A program made the position numbers and the translations under genes. The notes under the pieces were generated by a model, which made no database searches, had not been told where the DNA came from, and saw nothing but the letters and a program-made list of their open reading frames with translations. Positions 34,375 through 42,188 of a stretch of DNA of 45,153 nucleotides are shown in pieces. Origin of the DNA: an uncultured Oscillibacter sp. (lineage in GTDB: Bacteria > Bacillota > Clostridia > Oscillospirales > Oscillospiraceae); NCBI GenBank assembly GCA_902476875.1, contig CABSFC010000010.1, positions 1 through 45,153 of the forward strand, given 5' to 3'. How positions within the stretch are numbered: position 1 is the first letter of the stretch; each line of letters starts with the position of its first letter.

Positions 34375-35319
34375 ATGAAGCTAGTGATTTTGGAGCCGCT
34401 TGGCGTGGCAAAGGATCAGTTGCTCGCTATGGCTGGAGATGTACTGGGTGACCGGGTGGAAATTATCGCCTATGATGACCGCCGGGAGGATGTACCCACC
34501 TTGGTTGAGCGCTCCAAAGATGCGGATATTGTAGTTCTATCCAATTTCCCCTATCGGGAGGAGGTCATCTCCCAGTGTTCAAAACTGAAAATGATCTGTG
34601 TGGCCTTTACCGGCTATGACCATGTGGACGTTGCATACTGTCAGCAGCGCGGAATCACAGTCTGCAACTGTGCCGGCTATTCCACAACCGCAGTGGCAGA
34701 ATTGGTCCTCGGAATGGTTATCGCGCTGCTTCGTCGGATTCCTGCCTGCGACAAGGCGGCCCGTAGTAGGGGCACAAAGGAGGGGCTTACTGGCTTCGAG
34801 TTGGAGGGAAAAACCTTTGGTGTTATCGGTACCGGTGCGATCGGCTTGCGGGTGGCGGCGCTTGCCCAGGCATTTGGTTGCAAGGTGGTGGCATACAGCC
34901 GTACCCGCAAAGAGCGTTTAGGTATCAACTATATGGAACTGGACGAGTTGCTGAAGTGCAGCGACATTGTATCGCTCCATGTGCCAGCCAACGAGCAGAC
35001 AAAGGGACTGATTTCCAGAGAACGGCTGGCGTTGATGAAACCTTCGGCACTTCTGATCAACTGTGCCCGCGGCCCTGTGGTGGATTCCCAAGCTTTGGCT
35101 GATGCGCTGAACAATAGAACAATCGCCGGGGCAGGTATCGACGTGTTGGAGGGTGAACCGCCGTTCCCCGCTGATCATCCTCTGGTCACTGCAGCCAATA
35201 CTATAGTTACACCACATACGGCATTTGCCACTGCTGAGTCTATGGTGAAGCGCGCTATTATTGTCTTCGACAATATCGCGGCCTATCTGAACGGAACCCC
35301 AAAAAATGTGATCGGTTGA
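34375..35319 (+). CDS. D-isomer-specific 2-hydroxyacid dehydrogenase family protein
   Basis: 314 residues; AAGGAG precedes ATG 34375. NAD-binding Rossmann motif GTGAIGLRVA (152-161) and the catalytic triad Arg232 (NCARGPVVD), Glu261 (DVLEGEPP) and His281 (TPHTAF). Family enzymes reduce 2-keto acids to D-2-hydroxyacids with NAD(P)H, and some act on related carbonyls. It is the last gene of the nucleoside operon. It could dispose of a product derived from the aldehyde or recycle NADH; DHAP shunts described so far do not include it, so its step is unknown. Confidence 0.88.
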   Translation: MKLVILEPLGVAKDQLLAMAGDVLGDRVEIIAYDDRREDVPTLVERSKDADIVVLSNFPYREEVISQCSKLKMICVAFTGYDHVDVAYCQQRGITVCNCAGYSTTAVAELVLGMVIALLRRIPACDKAARSRGTKEGLTGFELEGKTFGVIGTGAIGLRVAALAQAFGCKVVAYSRTRKERLGINYMELDELLKCSDIVSLHVPANEQTKGLISRERLALMKPSALLINCARGPVVDSQALADALNNRTIAGAGIDVLEGEPPFPADHPLVTAANTIVTPHTAFATAESMVKRAIIVFDNIAAYLNGTPKNVIG

Positions 35320-35409
35320 TTCATACAGCAATGCCCCTGCCTAGTGCAGTCCTTTTGAAGGCCTGCTTCAAGTCAGGTGATTATAGGTAAATGAACCGTA
35401 GACTGCAAA

Positions 35410-35451
35410 CGGCGGGAGCACCTATCCGAGTACTCTCGCCGCTTGTTTTGT
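35410..35451 (+). terminator. Terminator of the nucleoside operon
   Basis: CGGCGGGAG (35410-35418) pairs with CTCTCGCCG (35433-35441), nine pairs including one G-U, followed by CTTGTTTTGTT. It lies about 90 bp after the dehydrogenase stop. Confidence 0.7.
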
Positions 35452-35582
35452 TCCTGCACCTTTATGGCACTATTACCTTTCGCTGAATCTATTTGTATAT
35501 CTAATGCCATGTAAAACAGGCCCACCATTCCGTAGACGAAAGATTCGTGGCTTCAGGCGCTACACAGATGACGGCTCAGTAA

Positions 35583-35846
35583 TCAGATAGCCTTGGCGCT
35601 GGAGGATAAAATTGCCTCATTCACCGTGACCTCTCTGTTTGCGGGCGGCTTGTCCGCACGGCGATAAAATTCCGCGTTGTATGGCTCGTTTTTCTTGAGA
35701 ATGTTATAGATGGCGGTCAGCAGCATCCTGGCAATCGCAATGATCGCCTTGTTGTGACCTCGCTGTTTCTTGAGATTTAAATAGCGGCTGCTGATTTTCG
35801 GGTGGTTCTTTGCCTTGACAGCGCTGAGCGCGCAATGTATCAGAGG
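35583..35846 (-). pseudogene. IS110-family transposase, C-terminal remnant
   Basis: The minus-strand frame reads HCALSAVKAKNHPKISSRYL, then KKQRGHNKAIIAIARMLLTA and IYNILKKNEPYNAEFYRRAD, ending at TGA 35585-35583. This is the end of a Transposase_20 domain (IS110 family). The upstream two thirds, including the DEDD domain, are missing. It is of a different subtype from the remnant at 24.7-25.2 kb and points the other way. The rest of 35320-35922 has no gene besides the operon terminator. Confidence 0.78.
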
Positions 35847-35922
35847 CTAAGTAAAGGTGCCACTCATTGCTTCATTTAATAAAAATGCAATAGTGTTGAC
35901 AAAGAAAATTTCTCTCTACGGC

Positions 35923-36768
35923 TTAGGGCAACTGCTCCTGTGAAATCGCACGGTCCACCATGTGTCTGGCCCGGCGGAGTTTCCATGCCGCGCTGTCCAG
36001 GCACTTTTCCCGCAGCTTTTTCAGAGTCTGCTTTTTTGCCTTTTCCACGCCGTCTTCCCGAAGTCTGTTTCGAATAGCAATCTCCCGCAGGTCTGTCTTT
36101 GGGTAACCAAAAACGCCGAAGCTCCTGCCCAGAATATCCTGTTCCCGTTTGGACAGGCTTTGGAACTGCTCACGCAGAGACTCCATCGTAAGCGCCTGAA
36201 GGGCGATTTCCTCCGCAGATGCAGACAGCCGATCAGCTATGAGGTACGCAAAAATATCTCCGTCCTCTTCTGGAATCGGCAGGTCATAGACCGAGAAGAA
36301 ATGGGTCGGATAGGCTACCGCCCTGGCTACTTCCGCTAATGAGGCACCGAGGTCATCCGCGATTTCGCTCATCTCTTTCCCATCCCGGTGATAGAGCATC
36401 TGCGCCTTGCGTACCACCCCCATGCTATCCCGGTCCAACGAAAGGGTACCCATACTGGTTTCCAGGTGTCGCCGCATTGCTCCGTTTAGGAATGGCACGA
36501 TGTAGGTTCCGAAGGTTCCCTTGGAGCTATCGTAGCCGCCATTTCTCGCGCATTCAATCAATGTCAGCATCCCAACGCTCTCCAATTCGGAGAGCGTTTC
36601 TTTCGTATAGTCGCTCCAACCCCCGTGACTGCCGGGGCGCAGGCAGTTGTATTGTCGGGCGATCCACTGCGCACGTTTCCGAATCGATTCAGCATGGCTA
36701 TCACACAGTTCCGTCAGTGCGGTCTGGTCTCCCTGCGCGATTCGGTCCAGCAATTCCTGGTCGCTCAT
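35923..36768 (-). CDS. Sigma-70-family RNA polymerase sigma factor of the mobile element
   Basis: 281 residues from ATG 36768, which overlaps the preceding stop (ATGA). Region 2-like part: LLDRIAQGDQTALTELCDSH, then ELESVGMLTLIECARNGGYD and KGTFGTYIVPFLNGAMRRHL. Regions 3 and 4 follow (EMSEIADDLGASLAEVARAV; LSKREQDILGRSFG). The C-terminal tail is basic. Coupled translation with the DUF6076 gene suggests they work together, perhaps to switch on the element's own promoters. Confidence 0.85.
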   Translation of the reverse strand: MSDQELLDRIAQGDQTALTELCDSHAESIRKRAQWIARQYNCLRPGSHGGWSDYTKETLSELESVGMLTLIECARNGGYDSSKGTFGTYIVPFLNGAMRRHLETSMGTLSLDRDSMGVVRKAQMLYHRDGKEMSEIADDLGASLAEVARAVAYPTHFFSVYDLPIPEEDGDIFAYLIADRLSASAEEIALQALTMESLREQFQSLSKREQDILGRSFGVFGYPKTDLREIAIRNRLREDGVEKAKKQTLKKLREKCLDSAAWKLRRARHMVDRAISQEQLP

Positions 36769-37982
36769 GCGTCCCCACCGCCCTTTCGGGGACGCCCTCT
36801 GGGTTTCGCCTTCCGGGTAACACCACAATATGGGTAAAGCCTCTCACTGGAGATGGATCGTTCAAAGTCCTCGTTGGAGACATCCGCCTCGTTGAGCGCA
36901 TCAAACAGCATGTCACGGACCGTATCCTTCAGCCGCCGCGCTTCCTCCGCCGTGATAATGTCCCGCTTTTGGTCCTTCCGTATCCGTTCAAAGGCGGTGA
37001 GCTTCGCTTGGATCTTCGGCACATCCCGGGCCAGTTCCTTCTGCACTTCATAAGTTCCGAACTGGCGACAGGTATACTGGGGTGCATGGGGGCAGGCCCC
37101 CTCGCAATATAGTGCATGAGCTCCGCCCTTCACCAGAAAATACTTTTTACAGACAACGCACTGGCGGATGTTGTGTCCGGTGTTCAGGGCCGTCATGTAA
37201 TCCGCCTTCAGCAGCATCTGCAAGCTGCCGGTGGTGTGCTCCTGGCAAATGGCGAAGCGCTTGTCCGGCAGTTCCCGTGGCACATAGCTCACAACACAGT
37301 GGTCATATTTTTGATAAAACGGCTGCTCCAGGCTTCTGGGATTAACGATCAGCTTCTCCACCAGCCGCTCATCGTTGTAGAGCTGATAGAGGGAGGCGGC
37401 ATAGTTCTCCGGAGAGTTATGCTCCAGCTTGGAGAGGAGAAAGTGAATGAAGTTATGGATGGTAGGATTGAAGCACGCAACATCGCCCAGATAGCGTTTG
37501 TAGCGCTTCATCTGCTTTCGATAGTAGCTCCACTTCGATTTCCGTCCGCCGGGAACGATCAAAAGCGGGATTGGAACCTGGCCGGTGGCCTCCGCCTGCT
37601 CTGCCATGGCGCTCCATTGCTCCAAGGAAAAGTCCTCATAGTCCAGATCTTCTTCCGGCAACAGGGAGCGAAACTCAGTGTACTGCTGGGCCTCGTTGAG
37701 AAATTGGCTGTCGTCCCGAAGCAGGATCTGAAACACCCGGAACTCCATCATCCGCTTACGCAGAGTCACGAACTGGTGGTTGATCTTCCACCAAAATTCC
37801 CGGTCCTGGGTTCGCTCGTACTGCTCCGCAAGGTCCTTCATGCGCCGGACGTTTTTTTGGATGCCCTGATAGTCCTCCAGTGACAGGTTCAAAATGTCCG
37901 CTGTCAGTTCGCCGGCGGAAAATAATTCCCCGCCGTACTCGATCGTATCCCCGTGGATATAGAAAACGATATCCCCGTCCAT
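36765..37982 (-). CDS. DUF6076-type protein with a cysteine-rich motif
   Basis: 405 residues from ATG 37982, preceded by GGAGGAGGG. The C-terminal half has a zinc-finger-like cluster, CVVCKKYFLVKGGAHALYC followed within 10 residues by further Cys and His (CEGACPHAPQYTC). The remainder is helical and charged, ending in a basic RKAKPRGRPRKGG tail suited to nucleic acid contact. I associate this layout with DUF6076 proteins of Clostridia integrative elements. Function is unknown; it is coupled to the sigma factor, so a regulatory or anti-sigma role is possible. Confidence 0.7.
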   Translation of the reverse strand: MDGDIVFYIHGDTIEYGGELFSAGELTADILNLSLEDYQGIQKNVRRMKDLAEQYERTQDREFWWKINHQFVTLRKRMMEFRVFQILLRDDSQFLNEAQQYTEFRSLLPEEDLDYEDFSLEQWSAMAEQAEATGQVPIPLLIVPGGRKSKWSYYRKQMKRYKRYLGDVACFNPTIHNFIHFLLSKLEHNSPENYAASLYQLYNDERLVEKLIVNPRSLEQPFYQKYDHCVVSYVPRELPDKRFAICQEHTTGSLQMLLKADYMTALNTGHNIRQCVVCKKYFLVKGGAHALYCEGACPHAPQYTCRQFGTYEVQKELARDVPKIQAKLTAFERIRKDQKRDIITAEEARRLKDTVRDMLFDALNEADVSNEDFERSISSERLYPYCGVTRKAKPRGRPRKGGGDA

Positions 37983-38077
37983 GCGCTTCCCTCCTCCGAA
38001 ATAAATTGTCCCCCCTGAAAAATAATTCGTCCCAGCTTTTTCTTATCTTATCAAAATCTCCGACACAATACAAGCAG

Positions 38078-38107
38078 AAGGGCATCAGCGGCGCCGCTGA
38101 TGCCCTT
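38078..38107. promoter_or_regulatory. 30-bp perfect palindrome in the divergent control region
   Basis: AAGGGCATCAGCGGC followed directly by its exact complement, no spacer. It lies 25 bp before the excisionase start and about 95 bp from the divergent DUF6076 start. It could be an operator for a dimeric regulator, or in the plus transcript a terminator-like hairpin, though the following ACATTTTG is a poor U-tract. Confidence 0.65.
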
Positions 38108-38132
38108 ACATTTTGCAAAGGAGAAATCAGAA

Positions 38133-38348
38133 ATGAAACAGTCACAGTACAACTCCTACGACGACCTGCCTCTGTTCCTCAACGCCGATATGGTGGCGAA
38201 GGTGCTGGGGGTATCGTCCTCCACCAGCTATGAGCTGATGCATGAGCCGGACTTCCCGGTGCTGAATGTCGGCAGCAGGATGGTAGTCCCCAAGGAGGCG
38301 TTCATCCAATGGGTCACCAAGCATACGGAGGGAGGTGTCCGCGAATGA
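38133..38348 (+). CDS. Excisionase-like helix-turn-helix protein
   Basis: 71 residues from ATG 38133, after AAAGGAG. The MerR/Xis-type winged helix is visible: LPLFLNADMVAKVLGVSSST, SYELMHEPDFPVLNVGSRMV and VPKEAFIQWV. Such proteins steer tyrosine integrases toward excision, and integrases lie at the far end of this element. It overlaps the next gene by four bases (ATGA). Confidence 0.8.
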   Translation: MKQSQYNSYDDLPLFLNADMVAKVLGVSSSTSYELMHEPDFPVLNVGSRMVVPKEAFIQWVTKHTEGGVRE

Positions 38349-39031
38349 CTGCGCTCACTTATCAGAAAGACGCGAGAGCGTATCGGTTCTCGCTGCCCAA
38401 CGAAATCTGGGGGCTGAAGCTACCGCCTCTCGCCTTCAGTATCCTCGCCTACCTCTGCTATCTCAACAGGCACCATAAGGGTGATGCCGTTCCAAGTGTA
38501 GGCAAGATCGCAGAGCTGCTCCACATGAGTCCGGACATGGCGCAAAAGCAGATATATGCTCTGGTCAAGCGAGATCTGATCTCGCCGCAGATGGTTCCTG
38601 TATTCAGTCGCAAACACACAGGAAAGTTTTTCTCCCTTCCCAACGAAATCTTTTTCCTGGACCTGGGGCATGGCGCGATCACTGTCTACGCCTACCTGCT
38701 CTACTGCGAAGACCGCAGCAGTCATCAGTGCCATCCCAGTTACAAAACCATCTCCTCTACTGTGGGGCTGGCTGTGAATACGGTGATGAAGCACATCGCC
38801 AAGCTTGTGGACAGGCAGTTTATCACAGTAGAGCACACCAGCTATTTCGACCGCCAGGGGATGAAGAAGAACGGCAACAACTGCTACACCATCCTGCCGA
38901 TCCAAGCGGCAGTGAACCGCTTCCACAATCAGCAACTGGCCCGGCTTGAAACAGAAGCAGATCAGCAGCGGGTAACGAAACTACTACGGGAACGGGAGCA
39001 ACCGCCAAACGCCCCGTGTTTCCCGCTGTGA
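38345..39031 (+). CDS. Helix-turn-helix protein, possible replication initiator or regulator
   Basis: 228 residues from ATG 38345, with GGAGGTG upstream and overlapping the excisionase stop. Two winged-helix segments can be seen: LAFSILAYLCYLNRHHKGDA to SVGKIAELLHMSPDMAQKQI, and GAITVYAYLLYCEDRSSHQC to TISSTVGLAVNTVMKHIAKL. This paired layout is seen in small plasmid and IME replication or transfer regulators. Its exact role is not recognised. Confidence 0.65.
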   Translation: MTALTYQKDARAYRFSLPNEIWGLKLPPLAFSILAYLCYLNRHHKGDAVPSVGKIAELLHMSPDMAQKQIYALVKRDLISPQMVPVFSRKHTGKFFSLPNEIFFLDLGHGAITVYAYLLYCEDRSSHQCHPSYKTISSTVGLAVNTVMKHIAKLVDRQFITVEHTSYFDRQGMKKNGNNCYTILPIQAAVNRFHNQQLARLETEADQQRVTKLLREREQPPNAPCFPL

Positions 39032-39365
39032 GCCGCTGTGTGGCCTCGCAAGGGACCCGGTAGCATCCGTGGACACCCAGAGGACGAGCGGCCAGCACAG
39101 GCGGTTTGTCGGGGATTCTTGCCCGAACAGGGGGCGGTTTTTATTATTAAAAAGTATAGCAGGAGAAAGCCCCGGCGCTTTCTGAGCGCCAGGGCGGACA
39201 CAACCGCCCGCAGTGCGGGCAGTTGACGGGATTTTTCATGGTATCAAAAGTGGCGTCTATTTGGGCAGCAAAAACAGCCTCTGGCGTCTAAGATCCCTCA
39301 ACTCTACTGTTTTCAATGGGTTGAATAACGTCTGAGGCCTATATTTTAAGGATTTCGGAGGTATT
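39032..39365. other. Intergenic region before the mobilization genes, candidate oriT
   Basis: Two hairpins sit side by side: GCCCCGGCGCT/AGCGCCAGGGC (39169-39179 with 39185-39195, one mismatch) and CAACCGCCCGC/GCGGGCAGTTG (39201-39211 with 39215-39225, one mismatch). Inverted repeats directly upstream of mobC-relaxase genes are the usual setting of an origin of transfer. A GGGGGC..TTTTT stretch near 39130-39142 may end the upstream transcript. The nic site was not identified. Confidence 0.4.
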
Positions 39366-39794
39366 ATGAGTAAAGACACACGGGAGCGATTAAGTCTACG
39401 CGTTTCGTCGGTAACAGACTACCGGCTACGCGCCGCATGCAAAAAGGCCGGCTGCCGCAGCATGAATGAATTAGCGGAGCAGGCAATCAATTTTTATCTG
39501 GACTATCTAGACGCGGGCAACGCCGGAGATTTCCTCCCCACGGCGCTGAGGTCCTATGTGAATGGGCGGCTGGGGACGCTGGAGGACAGGCTGTCCTCCC
39601 TGTCTTTCAAACATTCGGTGGAGGTAGATATGATGGCTGGCATCCTGGCGGACTACTTTCGGCTCAGCGAAGAAGACCTGCGTCAGCGCCGCGCCGAGAG
39701 CGTCAACAATGTGAAACGCACCAATGGCCGCATCTCGTTTGAAAAACGGGTGCGGGATTCCTGGGAGGAGGACGATGACCAGTGGCAAGACTGA
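39366..39794 (+). CDS. MobC-like relaxosome accessory protein
   Basis: 142 residues; GGAGG precedes ATG 39366. The N-terminal ribbon-helix-helix-like part (RLSLRVSSVTDYRLRAACKK, SMNELAEQAINFYLDYL) is typical of relaxosome proteins that bind oriT beside the relaxase. The C-terminal half is helical and ends in an acidic tail. It overlaps the relaxase gene by 13 bases. Confidence 0.75.
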   Translation: MSKDTRERLSLRVSSVTDYRLRAACKKAGCRSMNELAEQAINFYLDYLDAGNAGDFLPTALRSYVNGRLGTLEDRLSSLSFKHSVEVDMMAGILADYFRLSEEDLRQRRAESVNNVKRTNGRISFEKRVRDSWEEDDDQWQD

Positions 39795-41734
39795 TCATCA
39801 AGAGCCCCTACATCAAATGCAATGGAGAAAACTCTGCCGGTGGGTATATGAACTACATCGCAACACGGGAACGGGTGGAGATCATTCAAGACGGCCGGCC
39901 ACCCACACGCAAGCAGGAGCAGCTCATCGCAAAGCTGACAAAAGATTTTCCAGACAGTAAGGAACTGCTTGAGTATGGTGATTATATGGACGAGCCCACG
40001 AAAGCCAATGCCTCGGCATTCATCACGCTGGCGCTGGAGTCCAACTGGAATGCAGTTCATTCATCAGACGGCTATGCCAAGTACATCGCCACCCGTCCTC
40101 GTGCGGAGCGGCTGGGGGCACACGGTCTGTTCGGTGATGAGGATGGCGTAGACTTGAACGAGGTCATGGATGAGTTGGAGAGCTACACTGGAAATGTGTG
40201 GACGCACATCATTTCCCTCCATCAGGAGGATGCGGAACGGCTTGGTTATGATAACGCACGAGCATGGATGAATTTGCTCCGCACCCACCGAAATGAGATC
40301 GCGGCGGCTATGAATATCCCGCCGGGTGACTTTCGATGGTACGCGGCGTTTCACAACGAGGGTGATCATCCCCATGTGCACATGATGGCGTGGTCGGTGA
40401 AGTCGGGACGGGCATATCTGAACACGGAAGGAATCAGGAAAATCAAATCCGAACTGACCAACGATATTTTTAAGCAGGAGATGCTCCATCTTTACAAGCA
40501 GAAGTCTATATCCAGAGAAGAGCTGGTGTGGGAAACACGAAAGACTATGCAGGCGTTAACAAGGCAGATGCAAAGTAGCATCTGCGATCACCCAGAGGTA
40601 GAAAGACTACTGCAACAGCTGGCAACACAACTGGAGACGGCAAAGGGAAAGAAGTCCTATGGTTATCTTCCCAAAAAGCAGAAAATTCTGGTGGATGAGA
40701 TCGTCAATCAGTTGGAACGGCTCCCGGTGGTCAGTGAATGCTACGAAACATGGTGGACGTTGCAGTGTCAGGTCGATGACTACTACGCGGAACGGGAGCG
40801 GGCGCGTCCGCCGCTCTCCAGGCAAAAAGAATTCCGCACCATTAAGAACGCGGTCATCCAGGAAGCGGAGCGCATCCGCCTGGGCACGGTCAGCTTCGAG
40901 GACGGAGAGATGGCGAAAGAAGACGAAGCAGAGACATCTGGGGATATGTCATTCGACTACTGGACACTGCGGGATATCATTCGGGATGACACTCTGCCTA
41001 TGGCGGAACGAGACGATGCTGTGTCTCAGATGGAACGCCTGGCTAAGAGTGGCGATAGGTACGCACAGTATTTCATGGGCAAGCTGTGGCGGGACGGCCC
41101 GCTGCTAATTCCTGATTGGGTAAATGCAAAGTACTGGCTTGAACAAGCGGCAATGCAGAATCATGCGACGGCGCAGTACGCTTTAGGCAAGCTGTATCTC
41201 TCTGACGATGTGGAAGTGCGGGACCCGGTCAGAGGTCTGCGTTGGCTGGAGACAGCCGCACAGAATGGCAGCCACTATGCATCCTACCGCTTGGGTAAGG
41301 AGCACCTCAAAGGAAAAATCGTGGAGAGGGATACCGCCCAATCTATGGAATGGTTTACCCGGTCAGCCGAAGCAGGAAACCAGTACGCCCAATATATGTT
41401 GGGCAAGCTATATCTTATAGGCCGGGAGATCCCATATGATAAAGAGCAGGCAACCTACTTGCTGAGCAAGTCAGCGGCTCAGGGCAATGAGTACGCACAG
41501 TTCTTCCTGGATCGGCAAAATGATTTTCGCCCGCCCTCCGTCATGCTGTCCGCGACCCGGCTCCTTCACCATATGGGGCATATCTTCCAAGAGCACTCTC
41601 TGCCGAAATCCAGCAGCGGTGTCCAGATGGATCGCAAGCGCCGCCAGCAGCTCCGGGAGAAAAAGATTGCCATGGGGCATAAAGCGGATGACCACGAGGA
41701 GCAGATGCAAATCAACCCCACGATGACCATGTGA
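39782..41734 (+). CDS. MobP-type relaxase with C-terminal Sel1-like repeats
   Basis: 650 residues from GTG 39782. N-terminal relaxase: candidate nicking tyrosines at Y22/Y25 (GGYMNYIATRERVE) and Y98/Y101 (GYAKYIATRPRAERLG), and the metal-binding histidine motif FHNEGDHPHVHMMAWS (H196, H198, H200). After a coiled linker, residues about 420-575 hold four to five Sel1-like repeats (GDRYAQYFMGKLWRDG, HATAQYALGKLYLSDD, NQYAQYMLGKLYLIGR). The relaxase nicks oriT and leads the strand into a conjugation channel borrowed from another element. The repeats may contact the coupling protein; that is inference. Confidence 0.88.
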   Translation: MARLIIKSPYIKCNGENSAGGYMNYIATRERVEIIQDGRPPTRKQEQLIAKLTKDFPDSKELLEYGDYMDEPTKANASAFITLALESNWNAVHSSDGYAKYIATRPRAERLGAHGLFGDEDGVDLNEVMDELESYTGNVWTHIISLHQEDAERLGYDNARAWMNLLRTHRNEIAAAMNIPPGDFRWYAAFHNEGDHPHVHMMAWSVKSGRAYLNTEGIRKIKSELTNDIFKQEMLHLYKQKSISREELVWETRKTMQALTRQMQSSICDHPEVERLLQQLATQLETAKGKKSYGYLPKKQKILVDEIVNQLERLPVVSECYETWWTLQCQVDDYYAERERARPPLSRQKEFRTIKNAVIQEAERIRLGTVSFEDGEMAKEDEAETSGDMSFDYWTLRDIIRDDTLPMAERDDAVSQMERLAKSGDRYAQYFMGKLWRDGPLLIPDWVNAKYWLEQAAMQNHATAQYALGKLYLSDDVEVRDPVRGLRWLETAAQNGSHYASYRLGKEHLKGKIVERDTAQSMEWFTRSAEAGNQYAQYMLGKLYLIGREIPYDKEQATYLLSKSAAQGNEYAQFFLDRQNDFRPPSVMLSATRLLHHMGHIFQEHSLPKSSSGVQMDRKRRQQLREKKIAMGHKADDHEEQMQINPTMTM

Positions 41735-41883
41735 GCGGCTCAGAATCTGCGCCGCAAATCAAAGAATAAAAGTCCGTGCAGTTCAAAACCCAAATGATAA
41801 CTTTTTGATAATAGTTCTGATTCAGGGTGGCTATTCGGTTGCGGTTACGGTATTGTGTGTTGCTGCGAAAGGAGGCAACGCAC

Positions 41884-42183
41884 ATGCGAAAGACACTGGA
41901 GGATCTCTATTACGGCAACATCACCCCATGCGACCGGCAGATAGAACCAGGCTCCGATTTGCAGAGGGCCATGGAGAAAGCGGAGAAGATTGAGGAAAAG
42001 CTGATAACGCGGCTCAAAGACGAAGAAAAGCCTCTGCTTCTGAATCTGATAAACGCGCAGGATGAGATCAGCAGTACGATTGCCATCGAAAAGTTCATTC
42101 TTGGCTTCCGCCTGGGAATGCGGCTGGCCATAGAGAGCCTCGATGAGAACGACGGCTGCCTGACCGATATAACGGAGGGATAA
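41884..42183 (+). CDS. Small conserved protein, probably DUF6809 family
   Basis: 99 residues from ATG 41884, with AAAGGAGG upstream. It begins MRKTLEDLYYGNITPCDRQI and is predicted helical, with KAEKIEEKLITRLKDEEKPL followed by LGFRLGMRLAIESLDENDG. I recall similar proteins next to integrases in Clostridia elements. No enzymatic motif. Five bases separate it from the first integrase, so they are probably co-expressed. Confidence 0.6.
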   Translation: MRKTLEDLYYGNITPCDRQIEPGSDLQRAMEKAEKIEEKLITRLKDEEKPLLLNLINAQDEISSTIAIEKFILGFRLGMRLAIESLDENDGCLTDITEG

Positions 42184-42188
42184 ACGAT

